A stretch of 64,000 nucleotides of DNA from Streptomyces sp. TLI_105 (GCF_900105415.1 NZ_FNSM01000001.1:2394501-2458500); one strand, 5' to 3'. Positions 25,438-34,398 are shown, counted from the first letter of the stretch. Program-made: numbers and translations. The notes: generated from the sequence alone by a model not told the origin.

Positions 25438-26874
25438 TCAGCCCAGGGAGGTCATGACGTGCTTGATGCGCGTGTAGTCCTCGAAGCCGTAGGCGGAGAG
25501 GTCCTTGCCGTAGCCGGACTTCTTGTAGCCGCCGTGGGGCATCTCGGCGACGAGCGGGATGTGGGTGTTGATCCACACGCAGCCGAAGTCGAGGGACTTG
25601 GACATGCGCATCGCGCGCGCGTGGTCCTTGGTCCAGACGGAGGAGGCGAGGGCGTACTCGACGCCGTTCGCGAACTCCAGGGCCTGGGCCTCGTCCGTGA
25701 AGGACTGGACGGTGATGACCGGGCCGAAGACCTCGTTCTGCACGATCTCGTCGTCCTGCTTGAGGCCGGAGACGACGGTCGGGGCGTAGAAGTAGCCCTT
25801 GTCGCCGACGCGGTGACCGCCGGCCTCGACCTTGGCGTGGGCCGGGAGGCGGTCGATGAAGCCGGTGACCTGCTTCAGCTGGTTGGCGTTGTTGAGCGGG
25901 CCGTACAGCACGTCCTCGTCGTCCGGCTGACCCGTCTTCGTCTCGGCGGCGGCCTTGGCGAGGGCGGCGACGAACTCGTCGTGGATGGACTCGTGCACGA
26001 GGACACGGGTCGCGGCGGTGCAGTCCTGGCCGGCGTTGAAGAAGCCGGCGACCGAGATGTCCTCGACGGCCTTCTCGATGTCGGTGTCCTCGAAGACGAC
26101 GACCGGGGCCTTGCCGCCCAGCTCCAGGTGGACGCGCTTGACGTCCTTGGCCGCCGACTCGGCGACCTGCATGCCGGCGCGGACCGAGCCGGTGATGGAG
26201 GCCATCGCCGGGGTCGGGTGCTCGACCATGGCCTTGCCCGTCTCGCGGTCGCCGCAGACGACGTTGAAGACGCCCTTGGGGACGATCTGACCGATGATCT
26301 CGGCCATCAGGACGGTCGACGCGGGGGTCGTGTCCGAAGGCTTGAGGACGACGGTGTTGCCCGCGGCGAGCGCCGGGGCGAACTTCCACACGGCCATCAT
26401 CATCGGGTAGTTCCACGGCGCGACCTGCGCGCAGACGCCGACCGGCTCGCGGCGGACGATGGAGGTCATGCCCTCCATGTACTCGCCGGCCGAACGGCCC
26501 TCGAGCAGCCGGGCGGCACCGGCGAAGAAGCGGATCTGGTCCACCATCGGCGGGATCTCTTCGCTGGCGGTGAGGGCGACCGGCTTGCCGGTGTTCTCGA
26601 CCTCGGCGGCGATGAGCTCCTCGGCGCGCTCCTCGAAGGCGTCCGCGATCTTGAGGAGCACCTTCTGGCGCTCGGACGGCGTGCTGTCACGCCAGGCGGG
26701 GAAGGCGGCCGCGGCGGCCTCCATGGCGGCGTCGACGTCGGCCTGCCCGGAAAGCGGGGAGGTGGCGTACACCTCGCCCGTGGCCGGGTTGACCACGTCG
26801 ATGGTGCGGCCGTCGGCCGCGTCGCGGAACTCCCCGTTGATGTAGTTACGCAGCCGGCGCAGCTCGGTGGTCAC
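25438..26874 (-). CDS. Aldehyde dehydrogenase, probable 4-aminobutanal dehydrogenase (second copy)
   Basis: A 478-residue ALDH. It has Glu251 in HLELGGKAP, nucleophile Cys285 in NAGQDCTAA, VAPWNYPMMMAVWK and the C-terminal MPHGGYKKSGYGKDLSAYGFEDY. It is homologous to the protein encoded at 14856-16370 but clearly diverged. The GTG at 26874 follows AGGAGG. It is divergent from the Lrp gene, which probably controls it. With the aminotransferase encoded at 27574 it could form a two-step putrescine-to-GABA route; substrate preference is inferred. Confidence 0.9.
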   Translation of the reverse strand: MTTELRRLRNYINGEFRDAADGRTIDVVNPATGEVYATSPLSGQADVDAAMEAAAAAFPAWRDSTPSERQKVLLKIADAFEERAEELIAAEVENTGKPVALTASEEIPPMVDQIRFFAGAARLLEGRSAGEYMEGMTSIVRREPVGVCAQVAPWNYPMMMAVWKFAPALAAGNTVVLKPSDTTPASTVLMAEIIGQIVPKGVFNVVCGDRETGKAMVEHPTPAMASITGSVRAGMQVAESAAKDVKRVHLELGGKAPVVVFEDTDIEKAVEDISVAGFFNAGQDCTAATRVLVHESIHDEFVAALAKAAAETKTGQPDDEDVLYGPLNNANQLKQVTGFIDRLPAHAKVEAGGHRVGDKGYFYAPTVVSGLKQDDEIVQNEVFGPVITVQSFTDEAQALEFANGVEYALASSVWTKDHARAMRMSKSLDFGCVWINTHIPLVAEMPHGGYKKSGYGKDLSAYGFEDYTRIKHVMTSLG

Positions 26875-27079
26875 TTGCCACCCCTCCTGTCACGTTCTGT
26901 CTTCGCACGTCCTTGTGCGGTGTCCCGATGGACGAGACACCCCAGCCTAATCGGTTCACTGACGCTTTCAACAGCCCCGACCCCCCTCAACTTCGGATTC
27001 AGTGAGATCAAGAGCGCTTCACAACGAATTTCATCAGTCTGGGCTTGCATGACTGACAATCTCGGTGCACAGTGAAGTC

Positions 27080-27571
27080 GTGGCCAGTCGAAGCACAGAC
27101 CCCAGAACCGGAACCGGTTCGTCCCCGACGATCGACGCCGTCTCCCTGGCGATCATCAAGCAGCTCCAGGAGGACGGTCGCCGTCCTTACGCCGCCATCG
27201 GAAAGGCCGTCGGCCTCTCCGAAGCGGCCGTGAGGCAGCGCGTCCAGAAGCTGCTCGACCAGGGCGTCATGCAGATCGTCGCCGTCACCGACCCCCTCAC
27301 CGTGGGTTTCCGACGGCAGGCGATGGTCGGCATCAACGTCGAGGGTGACCTGGATCCGGTCGCGGAGGCACTGACGGCCATGGCCGAGTGCGAGTACGTG
27401 GTGATGACCGCGGGCTCCTTCGACCTGATGGTGGAGATCGTCTGTGAGGACGACGATCACCTGCTGGATGTGATCAACAAGCGCATCCGCACCCTCCCCG
27501 GCGTGCGCTCCACCGAGAGCTTCGTCTACCTCAAGCTCAAGAAGCAGACCTATATGTGGGGAACTCGATAA
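27080..27571 (+). CDS. Lrp/AsnC-family regulator
   Basis: A 163-residue regulator. The N-terminal helix-turn-helix contains DAVSLAIIKQLQEDGRRPYA and GLSEAAVRQRVQKLL. The C-terminal RAM domain has the ligand-site region VMTAGSFDLMVEIVCED and ends with LKKQTYMWGTR. Of two GTG candidates (27065 and 27080), the second fits other family starts better. Its gene sits between the divergent aldehyde dehydrogenase and the aminotransferase, whose start it nearly overlaps, so a role in amine-responsive control of both is likely. Published work on polyamine regulators in S. coelicolor supports this kind of role, as I recall it. Confidence 0.88.
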   Translation: MASRSTDPRTGTGSSPTIDAVSLAIIKQLQEDGRRPYAAIGKAVGLSEAAVRQRVQKLLDQGVMQIVAVTDPLTVGFRRQAMVGINVEGDLDPVAEALTAMAECEYVVMTAGSFDLMVEIVCEDDDHLLDVINKRIRTLPGVRSTESFVYLKLKKQTYMWGTR

Positions 27572-27573
27572 TC

Positions 27574-28935
27574 GTGACCCAGGACCTCTCCAAGACCGCG
27601 TACGACCACCTGTGGATGCACTTCACCCGCATGTCGTCGTACGAGAACTCGCCCGTTCCCACCATCGTGCGTGGTGAGGGCACCTACATCTTCGACGACA
27701 AGGGCAAGCGCTACCTCGACGGTCTCGCGGGTCTCTTCGTGGTCAACGCCGGACACGGCCGCCAGGAGCTGGCCGAGGTCGCGTACAACCAGGCCAAGGA
27801 ACTCGCGTTCTTCCCCGTGTGGTCGTACGCGCACCCCAAGGCCGTCGAGCTCGCCGAGCGCCTCGCGGACTACGCCCCGGGCGACCTCAACAAGGTCTTC
27901 TTCACCACCGGTGGCGGCGAGGCCGTCGAGACCGCCTGGAAGCTCGCCAAGCAGTACTTCAAGCTGCAGGGCAAGCACACCAAGTACAAGGTCATCTCGC
28001 GTGCGGTCGCCTACCACGGCACCCCGCAGGGCGCCCTGTCCATCACCGGCCTGCCGGCCCTCAAGGCCCCCTTCGAGCCGCTGGTCCCCGGCGCGCACAA
28101 GGTGCCGAACACCAACATCTACCGCGCCCCGATCCACGGCGACGACCCCGAGGCCTTCGGCCGCTGGGCCGCCGACCAGATCGAGCAGCAGATCCTCTTC
28201 GAGGGCCCCGAGACCGTCGCGGCCGTCTTCCTGGAGCCGGTGCAGAACGCCGGCGGCTGCTTCCCGCCGCCGCCCGGCTACTTCCAGCGCGTCCGCGAGA
28301 TCTGCGACCAGTACGACGTGCTGCTCGTCTCCGACGAGACGATCTGCGCCTTCGGCCGCCTCGGCACGATGTTCGCCTGTGACAAGTTCGGCTACGTGCC
28401 GGACATGATCACCTGCGCCAAGGGCATGACCTCGGGCTACTCCCCGATCGGCGCCTGCATCGTCTCGGACCGCATCGCGGAGCCGTTCTACAAGGGCGAC
28501 AACACCTTCCTGCACGGCTACACCTTCGGTGGCCACCCGGTGTCCTCGGCGGTCGCGATCGCCAACCTCGACATCTTCGACAAGGAAGGCCTGAACCAGC
28601 ACGTCCTCGACCAGGAGGGCAACTTCTTCAACACCCTGAAGAAGCTGCACGACCTCCCCATCGTCGGCGACGTCCGCGGCAACGGCTTCTTCTACGGCAT
28701 CGAGCTCGTCAAGGACAAGGTCACCAAGGAGTCCTTCACGGACGAGGAGACCGAGCGCGTCCTGTACGGCTTCCTCTCCAAGGCACTGTTCGACAACGGC
28801 CTGTACTGCCGCGCCGACGACCGTGGCGACCCGGTCATCCAGCTGGCCCCGCCGCTGATCGCCGACCAGGGCACCTTCGACGAGATCGAGGGAATCCTGC
28901 GCTCGGTGCTCACCGAGGCGTGGACCAAGCTGTAA
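27574..28935 (+). CDS. Class III aminotransferase, probable putrescine/diamine aminotransferase
   Basis: A 453-residue omega-aminotransferase. Lys283 of TCAKGMTSGYSP binds PLP and Asp254 lies in LVSDETICAFGR. The opening DHLWMHFTRMSSYE resembles the SpuC/beta-alanine-pyruvate group rather than GabT. I chose the GTG at 27574 (GGGGAA upstream), two nt after the Lrp stop; an in-frame GTG at 27556 lies inside the Lrp gene. It probably removes an amino group from putrescine or a relative to give the aldehyde used by the divergently encoded dehydrogenase. Confidence 0.88.
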   Translation: MTQDLSKTAYDHLWMHFTRMSSYENSPVPTIVRGEGTYIFDDKGKRYLDGLAGLFVVNAGHGRQELAEVAYNQAKELAFFPVWSYAHPKAVELAERLADYAPGDLNKVFFTTGGGEAVETAWKLAKQYFKLQGKHTKYKVISRAVAYHGTPQGALSITGLPALKAPFEPLVPGAHKVPNTNIYRAPIHGDDPEAFGRWAADQIEQQILFEGPETVAAVFLEPVQNAGGCFPPPPGYFQRVREICDQYDVLLVSDETICAFGRLGTMFACDKFGYVPDMITCAKGMTSGYSPIGACIVSDRIAEPFYKGDNTFLHGYTFGGHPVSSAVAIANLDIFDKEGLNQHVLDQEGNFFNTLKKLHDLPIVGDVRGNGFFYGIELVKDKVTKESFTDEETERVLYGFLSKALFDNGLYCRADDRGDPVIQLAPPLIADQGTFDEIEGILRSVLTEAWTKL

Positions 28936-29000
28936 GCACGGGGCTGTAAGGACCGACCACGGCGGTCCCCCAGCATCACGCCGCCCTCACGGCGTGACCC

Positions 29001-29051
29001 CACGGCCCGGGCATGCCGCCATCCGAGTGGATGGCGGCGGCCCGGGCCGTG
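29001..29051 (+). terminator. Terminator of the Lrp-aminotransferase operon
   Basis: A 12-bp outer stem (CACGGCCCGGGC with its complement at 29040-29051) and a 10-bp inner stem (29015-29024 with 29029-29038) are stacked with a small bulge around a GAGT loop. A smaller ACGCCG/CGGCGT hairpin precedes it near 28980-28995. Confidence 0.9.
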
Positions 29052-29133
29052 TGCTGTCCGTACAACCGGATATGGATCCTTACGGTGCCGAGTGACCGAC
29101 AGGCCCGTCCCTTCGTTCCCCCGGACGGGGGTT

Positions 29134-29198
29134 GGGTCTGTCTTTCGGATCAGGCCGGATCAGGGAGCGGGGCCCGGCCTGATCCGAAAGACAGGCCC
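29134..29198. repeat. 25-bp inverted repeat upstream of an ABC transporter gene
   Basis: The left arm 29134-29158 and right arm 29174-29198 are complementary over 25 positions with a single G-T pair. The 21-bp core is CTGTCTTTCGGATCAGGCCG plus G. The 15-nt loop repeats part of the arm (CGGATCAGG occurs twice in a row). It ends 37 nt before the ABC ATPase ATG. It could be a dispersed intergenic palindromic element or a regulatory structure. Confidence 0.8.
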
Positions 29199-29235
29199 TA
29201 GGCGAGTATCGGATCCGATCATCGAGGTGTACGCG

Positions 29236-29964
29236 ATGGCCCCACCGGACAACGACGTGCTCTGGGCGCGTTCCCTGCACTGCGCCCTGGGCGGTTCGGA
29301 CGCGCTCAGCGGCGTCTCCCTCGGCGTCCGCGAAGGCGAGATCCTCGCCGTCGTGGGCCCCCGCGGCAGCGGCAAGACCACCCTCCTGCGCTGCCTCTCC
29401 GGCCAGCTCGTCGCCCAGCAGGGCGAGGTCTGGTTCAACAGCGGCCCGGTGCACACCCTGGGCCCCGCCCAGCGCGAACGGCTCCGCCGCGACCGCTTCG
29501 GCTGGATCGACCCCGAGCCCGGCCTCGTCCCCGAGCTCACCGGCTGGGAGAACGCCGCCCTGCCGCTGCTGCTCCGCGGCACCTCCCACCGGGCCGCGAA
29601 GACCGCCGCCCTGGAATGGCTGGAGCGGCTCGACATCGGCGGCTGCGCCCGCAAGCGGCCGCACGCCCTCACCCAGTCCCAGCGCCAGCGCATCGCGATC
29701 GCCCGCGCCCTGGTCACCACCCCGTCGGTCCTCTTCGCCGACGAACCGACCGCCACCCTGCACCGGGCCGACGGCGCGCAGGTCCTGCGCACCCTCACGG
29801 CCGCGGCCCGCTCGCACGACATCACCGTGCTCCTCGCCACCCACGACGGCGAGGTCGCGGCGCTCGCCGACCGCACCGTCACCCTCCTCGACGGGCGCAG
29901 GGTCGCCGCGGTACCCCCGGCGTCAGGGGCGGAGGGCGTCGCCGCGTGCTCGCTCTCCGTCTAG
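29236..29964 (+). CDS. ABC transporter ATP-binding protein (exporter/FtsE-like type)
   Basis: A 242-residue ATPase with Walker A GPRGSGKTTLL, a signature region that is degenerate (TQSQRQRIAIARAL instead of LSGGQ), Walker B VLFADEPTA and switch His LATHDGE. This is the MacB/LolD-like arrangement in which the Q residue precedes R-x-AIARAL. GAGGTG precedes the ATG at 29236. It overlaps the permease gene by 19 nt. The substrate is unknown; export of a lipid, peptide or drug is typical of the group. Confidence 0.87.
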   Translation: MAPPDNDVLWARSLHCALGGSDALSGVSLGVREGEILAVVGPRGSGKTTLLRCLSGQLVAQQGEVWFNSGPVHTLGPAQRERLRRDRFGWIDPEPGLVPELTGWENAALPLLLRGTSHRAAKTAALEWLERLDIGGCARKRPHALTQSQRQRIAIARALVTTPSVLFADEPTATLHRADGAQVLRTLTAAARSHDITVLLATHDGEVAALADRTVTLLDGRRVAAVPPASGAEGVAACSLSV

Positions 29965-31097
29965 CCCGCGGGACCCACCCCCTCGTCCTGACGCGCCGGC
30001 TCCTCGTCGCCGCCGCGGCCGCGGGGGTGGGCTTCCTCCTGCTCTGCACCCTCGGATACGCCGTCGGGCACCCCGACCGGTCCTCGGCGTCCGTGCTGCG
30101 GCTGCTCTGGTGCGCCCTGCCGCTCGCCGCCACGGTCCAGTTCGCCGTCGCGGTGGCCCGCACCGACCCCAGCACCCGACCGCGCCCCGGGCTCTCCGCC
30201 ATCGGCCTCGGCCCCGCCCGGCTCACCGCGATCGCCGCCGCCTCGACGGCCGTCGCCTGCACGCTCGGCTCCACGGTCGCGCTCCTGTTCTACCTGCACC
30301 TGCGCGGCGACATCACGGGCCTGCCCTTCGACGGGGCGGCCGCCGGGCTCCTCGCCGCCGACCAGCCGGTCCCCCTCGCGGCCGCCCTCACCCTGCTCGC
30401 CGTCCTGCCGGTCGCCGCCGCCACGGCGGCCGGCCTGGCGCTGCGGCCCCGCACCGCGCCCGCCGCGCCGGAGGGCGTCGAGAAGGCGATGCCGTCCGGG
30501 CTGCCCTGGGGGGTCGCCCTGGTCGCGGTGGGCCTCGCGAGCGAGACGTACGCGAGCCGGGGCGGCTCCGGGAGCGGCCTGCCGCTGCCGGGCGGCTTCG
30601 ACGGCAACCCGGCGGGCGTCCTCGTCGGCTGGGTCCTCACCGCCGTGGGCCTCGCCATGGCCGGGCCGGGCCTCGCGTACGGCTGCGGCCGGCTCCTCCA
30701 GGCCGTCCGGCCGGGCGCCACCCGGCTGCTCGCGGGCCGCGTCCTGATGGACGAGTCCCGCCGCATCGGCCGGCCGCTCGGGGTGGTCAGCGCGGTGCTC
30801 TCCGGCCTCCTCGCGGCGTCGCAGCTGTACGCGTCGGACGGGGGCTCCGAGGCCTTCGGCCCCCTCACCGGCCTCGGCGCCGCCCTGATCCTGGCCTGCA
30901 CCACCGCCACCCTCCTGACCGCCGCACTGGAATCCCGGCAGGGCCGCGCCCACACCACCGAGGCACTCCTGCGCATCGGCGCCCCGCCCACCGTCCTGCG
31001 CACGGCGGCCCTGCTGCGCGCCGCCGCCCTGCTCACCGTCTTCCTCCCGCTGACCTGGGCGGTCGCGGAACTGGCGGCCCTGCCACTGACGGGCTGA
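29946..31097 (+). CDS. ABC transporter permease (FtsX-like)
   Basis: A 383-residue membrane protein starting at a GTG inside the ATPase gene. Hydrophobic segments are at residues ~20-42, ~50-72, ~95-118, ~140-165, ~240-265, ~300-320, ~335-355 and the C-terminal end (LLTVFLPLTWAVAELAAL). It is the partner of the ATPase before it. It lacks an obvious large extracytoplasmic MacB domain. A 332-nt repeat-rich stretch without genes follows. Confidence 0.82.
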   Translation: MLALRLARGTHPLVLTRRLLVAAAAAGVGFLLLCTLGYAVGHPDRSSASVLRLLWCALPLAATVQFAVAVARTDPSTRPRPGLSAIGLGPARLTAIAAASTAVACTLGSTVALLFYLHLRGDITGLPFDGAAAGLLAADQPVPLAAALTLLAVLPVAAATAAGLALRPRTAPAAPEGVEKAMPSGLPWGVALVAVGLASETYASRGGSGSGLPLPGGFDGNPAGVLVGWVLTAVGLAMAGPGLAYGCGRLLQAVRPGATRLLAGRVLMDESRRIGRPLGVVSAVLSGLLAASQLYASDGGSEAFGPLTGLGAALILACTTATLLTAALESRQGRAHTTEALLRIGAPPTVLRTAALLRAAALLTVFLPLTWAVAELAALPLTG

Positions 31098-31429
31098 GGC
31101 GGCCGGGGCACCGGCGGCGCCGCCGTCGAGGGGCCGAACCGACCCACGGCACCGACGGCGCCGCCACCGACCGGCCGGACCGGCCATCTCCGCTGACCGG
31201 CCGGTCCGGCCGTCTCCGCTCTCGGCCGGCTATCGGCCGCCGAGCCGTTCGCCTCCGCCACCGACCGGTCGAGGTCGCCCGTACGCGGAGGGCCGCCCGT
31301 ACGAAGGGGCCCGCCCGTACGAGGGCCGCCCGCACGAGGCCGGCCCCCGGGGCTCCCGCACGGGGCCGCCCACACGAGGAGCCGCCCGCACGGGGGCCCG
31401 CCCGCCGTGGCGGCCCCTATCGTGGGCCC
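31098..31429. repeat. Gene-free stretch with degenerate GC-rich tandem repeats
   Basis: Two adjacent 26-bp units (31169-31194 and 31195-31220, two mismatches) begin GACCGGCCGG and end TCTCCGCT. From 31275 to 31395 there are about seven degenerate copies of GCCCGYACG followed by purines, spaced 13-17 bp. No gene, tRNA or convincing terminator is seen. The last bases hold a candidate leaderless promoter. Confidence 0.6.
31418..31423 (+). promoter_or_regulatory. Probable -10 of a leaderless promoter for the LOG-family gene
   Basis: TATCGT ends 6 nt before the ATG at 31430, which has no SD. The spacing equals that at the deaminase gene (17888). Confidence 0.5.
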
Positions 31430-32566
31430 ATGGCGACGCTCCCCCCGGCACCCCGCCCGCCCGGACCGCGCGGGCACGGGCGCGAGATCCACACCCTCAC
31501 CGAGTTCGACGCGGCGCTCGCCCGGTCCGGCTCGCTCGCCGGGCTGCGGATCCAGTCGGTCGACCTCACCGACCGGACCTTCGCCCTGCTCTCCGCCGTC
31601 ACCGCCGACGCCGTCTTCCTCGGCTGCCCCATGGAGCCGGAGGCCGCCGCCAAGGTCCGCGCCGACGGAGCCCTCGTCTTCCCACCCGTCCCCGAGCTGC
31701 CCTTCGACCCCTACCGGGCGCGGCTCTACACGCCCGAGGAGCTCTTCGAGGGGATCTCCGACGCCGGGTACGAGGGGACGCCGGACGCGCGCACGTACGC
31801 CTGGTTCGGCCGGACCAGGGCCGACGGCGACATCCTCTCCTCGATGCTCCGCTCCCTGCACGACGATGCCGTCTCCGACGCCCTCGACGAGCTCCTCGAC
31901 GGGTCCCGGGTCGTCGGCGTCATGGGCGGGCACGCGATGGGCCGGGGCACGGAGGCGTACGCGGGCGCGGCCCGGCTCGGCAGGACCCTGGCCCGCGCCG
32001 GGCTGACCGTGGCGACCGGCGGCGGGCCGGGCGCGATGGAGGCCGCGAACCTCGGCGCGTACCTCGCCCCCTTCGACGACGCGGCCTTCGCCTCGTCGCT
32101 CGACCTGCTCGCCCGGGCTCCCTCCTTCACCCCGTCGGTGACGGACTGGGCCCGCGCCGCCTTCGCGGTCCGGGCCCGGTGGCCGGGCGGCGGGGACTCG
32201 GTCGGCATCCCCACCTGGTTCTACGGCCACGAGCCGCCCAACCCCTTCGCCGGGCACATCGCCAAGTACTTCGCCAACGCCACCCGCGAGGACGGCCTCC
32301 TGGCCCGCTCGACGGCGGGCGTCGTCTTCCTGCCGGGCGCGGCGGGCACGGTCCAGGAGATCTTCGACAACGCGACCCCGAACTACTACGGGTCCCGGGG
32401 TGCCCCGACCCCGATGGTCCTGGTGAACCGCGCCCACTGGACCACCCGCCTCCCGGCCTGGCCCCTCCTGGAGACCCTCGCCGCCGGCCGCCCGATGGCG
32501 GCCCGGATCGCCCTGGTGGACTCGATCGACGAGGCCCCGGAGGCACTGGAGCGCCTCGGGAAGTAG
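31430..32566 (+). CDS. LOG-family Rossmann nucleotide-binding protein (long form)
   Basis: A 378-residue protein. The LOG-like core has VVGVMGGHAMGRG, VATGGGPGAMEAANLGAYLA and VVFLPGAAGTVQEIFDN, variants of the PGGxGTxxE motif of cytokinin-activating phosphoribohydrolases. LOG proteins are about 190 residues; here about 150 N-terminal residues and C-terminal additions are present, so the substrate may differ. The function is given only at family level: hydrolysis of nucleoside monophosphate derivatives, cytoplasmic. Confidence 0.82.
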   Translation: MATLPPAPRPPGPRGHGREIHTLTEFDAALARSGSLAGLRIQSVDLTDRTFALLSAVTADAVFLGCPMEPEAAAKVRADGALVFPPVPELPFDPYRARLYTPEELFEGISDAGYEGTPDARTYAWFGRTRADGDILSSMLRSLHDDAVSDALDELLDGSRVVGVMGGHAMGRGTEAYAGAARLGRTLARAGLTVATGGGPGAMEAANLGAYLAPFDDAAFASSLDLLARAPSFTPSVTDWARAAFAVRARWPGGGDSVGIPTWFYGHEPPNPFAGHIAKYFANATREDGLLARSTAGVVFLPGAAGTVQEIFDNATPNYYGSRGAPTPMVLVNRAHWTTRLPAWPLLETLAAGRPMAARIALVDSIDEAPEALERLGK

Positions 32567-32645
32567 CACCCCTCCGCCGCGCGGCGGAGACGGACGCGCC
32601 CTCGGGCCGACGCCCGCACGGGCCCTGTGGCGGGAGGCTCGGGCC

Positions 32646-33656
32646 ATGACACCGAAGACCCTCCTGGCCACATGGCCGTCCTGGGCGGCCCGCGCCGCCC
32701 TCGTCTGGTCGCTGCTGTACGCCGCGGGCGCGGCCCTCGCCGCCCTCACCGGCCCCGCCTTCGGCTACGCCCTCCTGGCCAAGGGCACCGGCACCGGACC
32801 GGAGGCGGGCGCGGCGGTGCTGTACGGAGCCGCCGCCGTCCTCGCGTACGCACTGCTGCGCCGCCCCGGTGTCCGGTGGCTCTCGACGGCGGCCTGGGCG
32901 GCTGTCGCGCTCTGTCTGACCTCCGGTTTCCCGGCCCTCCTCAGCCCCGTTCACCTGCTGTTCTTCCTGTCCCGCAACCAGGATCCGGTCAACTGGGCGG
33001 CCCTGGCCAACCAGTTCCTCGCCGTCCTCGGCGCGGTGCTGTGGGGCTGCGCGGCCCTCGCCCACCGTCGCCGGACGCTGGGTGTGTGCCCGTACTGCGG
33101 CGGGCGCGGCCACGGCGCCGGGACCACGGACGCCGGGCCGGCGGAATCCGCCGGCCCCGTCCCCGTCGCCCCGCTCGCCACCCGCGCCGGCCTCGTCGCC
33201 GTCGCCGCCCTCGTCCCGTACACCGTCCTGAAGACGCTCTGGGCGCTGGGCGTCACCCCCGGCTACACGGGCACCGGCCGCCCGGGCGCCGACCCGGAGT
33301 ACACCAGCGACCTGGGGCTCTGGCTGTACGACCACGGCGTCGACATCACCGCCGTCCTGGCCCTGCTCGGCATGGCCCTCGCGCTCGCGCTGACCCGCCC
33401 CTGGGGCCGGCGGCTGCCCCGGCTTCCGCTGGTCGCGCTCGGCTGGACCGGGGCGGGCGCGCTGGCCCCGTTCGGGGCCTTCCTGGCCGCGTTCGGCGTG
33501 CTGGCCTGGACCGGAGCGATCACCGTCGGCATGGCGGACCACGCCCCCTGGGTGGTCGCCGTCGCCTACGGCGGTTTCTGCGGCTACGGTCTCGCCCTCG
33601 CCCGGGTCACCCGCGTGTACCAGCGGGCGACCCGTACGGCCTGCGAACGCTGCTAG
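32646..33656 (+). CDS. Multi-spanning membrane protein with a CxxC pair
   Basis: A 336-residue protein with about eight hydrophobic segments. Between helices 4 and 5 is a cytoplasmic loop with HRRRTLGVCPYCGGRGHGAG, one CPYC pair that could bind metal or form a disulfide. It resembles uncharacterised actinobacterial membrane proteins. An ATG at 32646 with GGGAGG upstream is a fair start. It ends 4 nt from the convergent DHFR-like gene. Confidence 0.75.
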   Translation: MTPKTLLATWPSWAARAALVWSLLYAAGAALAALTGPAFGYALLAKGTGTGPEAGAAVLYGAAAVLAYALLRRPGVRWLSTAAWAAVALCLTSGFPALLSPVHLLFFLSRNQDPVNWAALANQFLAVLGAVLWGCAALAHRRRTLGVCPYCGGRGHGAGTTDAGPAESAGPVPVAPLATRAGLVAVAALVPYTVLKTLWALGVTPGYTGTGRPGADPEYTSDLGLWLYDHGVDITAVLALLGMALALALTRPWGRRLPRLPLVALGWTGAGALAPFGAFLAAFGVLAWTGAITVGMADHAPWVVAVAYGGFCGYGLALARVTRVYQRATRTACERC

Positions 33657-33660
33657 CGGC

Positions 33661-34308
33661 TCACTTCCGCCAGTAGACGTGGTGCGTCACCTTGCCGCTC
33701 GGACTGGGCACGACGTCGCGGTGGAAGCGGTCGAGCAGCTCGTCGGGCGAGTCCCAGAGCTTCACTCCCGCCCCGAGCTTCACCGGCGACACCGCGACGT
33801 GCAGGGTGTCGACGAGGTCGGCGTCGAGGAACTCCCGGATGGTGGTGGCCCCGCCGCCCAGGCGGACGTCCTTGCCCCTCGCCGCCTCCCGCGCCATCCC
33901 GAGGGCCGTGGCGGGGTCGGCGTCGACGAAGTGGAACGTGGTGTCGGAGAGCGTGAACGAGGGGCGCGGGTGGTGGGTCAGCACGAACACCGGCGTGTGG
34001 AACGGCGGCTCGTCACCCCACCAGCCGCGCCACTCCTCGTCCTGCCAGGGCCCGCGCTGCGGGCCGAACTTGTTGCGGCCCATGATCTCGGCGCCGATGT
34101 TCCGCGAGAAGTCCCGCGTGAAGTAGTCGTCGAGGCCACGGCTGCCGCCGGGGTCGGTGCGGTTCGGCCAGCTCGCCGTGGCCCCCGCCCAGGAGAACAT
34201 CTCCCCGGGATCCGCGTGCCCGAACGGCCGCTCCAGGCTCTGGCCCTCACCCGTACCGAATCCGTCGGACGAGACCATGAAGTTCTGGACTCTGAGCAAC
34301 TGGCCCAT
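33661..34308 (-). CDS. Dihydrofolate reductase-like protein (RibD C-terminal family)
   Basis: A 215-residue protein with the family pattern VQNFMVSSDGF at the N-terminus, IMGRNKFGPQRGPW, TPVFVLTHHPR, DVRLGGGATTIREFLDADLVD and a C-terminal GVKLWDSPDELL. RibD-C/DHFR-like proteins reduce pteridine- or pyrimidine-type substrates with NADPH; the physiological reaction for these stand-alone copies is unknown. GGAGG lies 7 nt before the ATG at 34308. Confidence 0.87.
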   Translation of the reverse strand: MGQLLRVQNFMVSSDGFGTGEGQSLERPFGHADPGEMFSWAGATASWPNRTDPGGSRGLDDYFTRDFSRNIGAEIMGRNKFGPQRGPWQDEEWRGWWGDEPPFHTPVFVLTHHPRPSFTLSDTTFHFVDADPATALGMAREAARGKDVRLGGGATTIREFLDADLVDTLHVAVSPVKLGAGVKLWDSPDELLDRFHRDVVPSPSGKVTHHVYWRK

Positions 34309-34398
34309 GGTGGTACCTCCCGCGTGGTCGACAGAAAGACGACGAACAACCAGGAGACTCCCCGGGCGGGCAGAACTCATCGCACCCGCGCCACGAAG

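Noticed and set aside
31275..31395. Possible CRISPR array
   Set aside because: The units are short, degenerate and separated by only 13-17 bp, with no fixed spacers and no cas genes.
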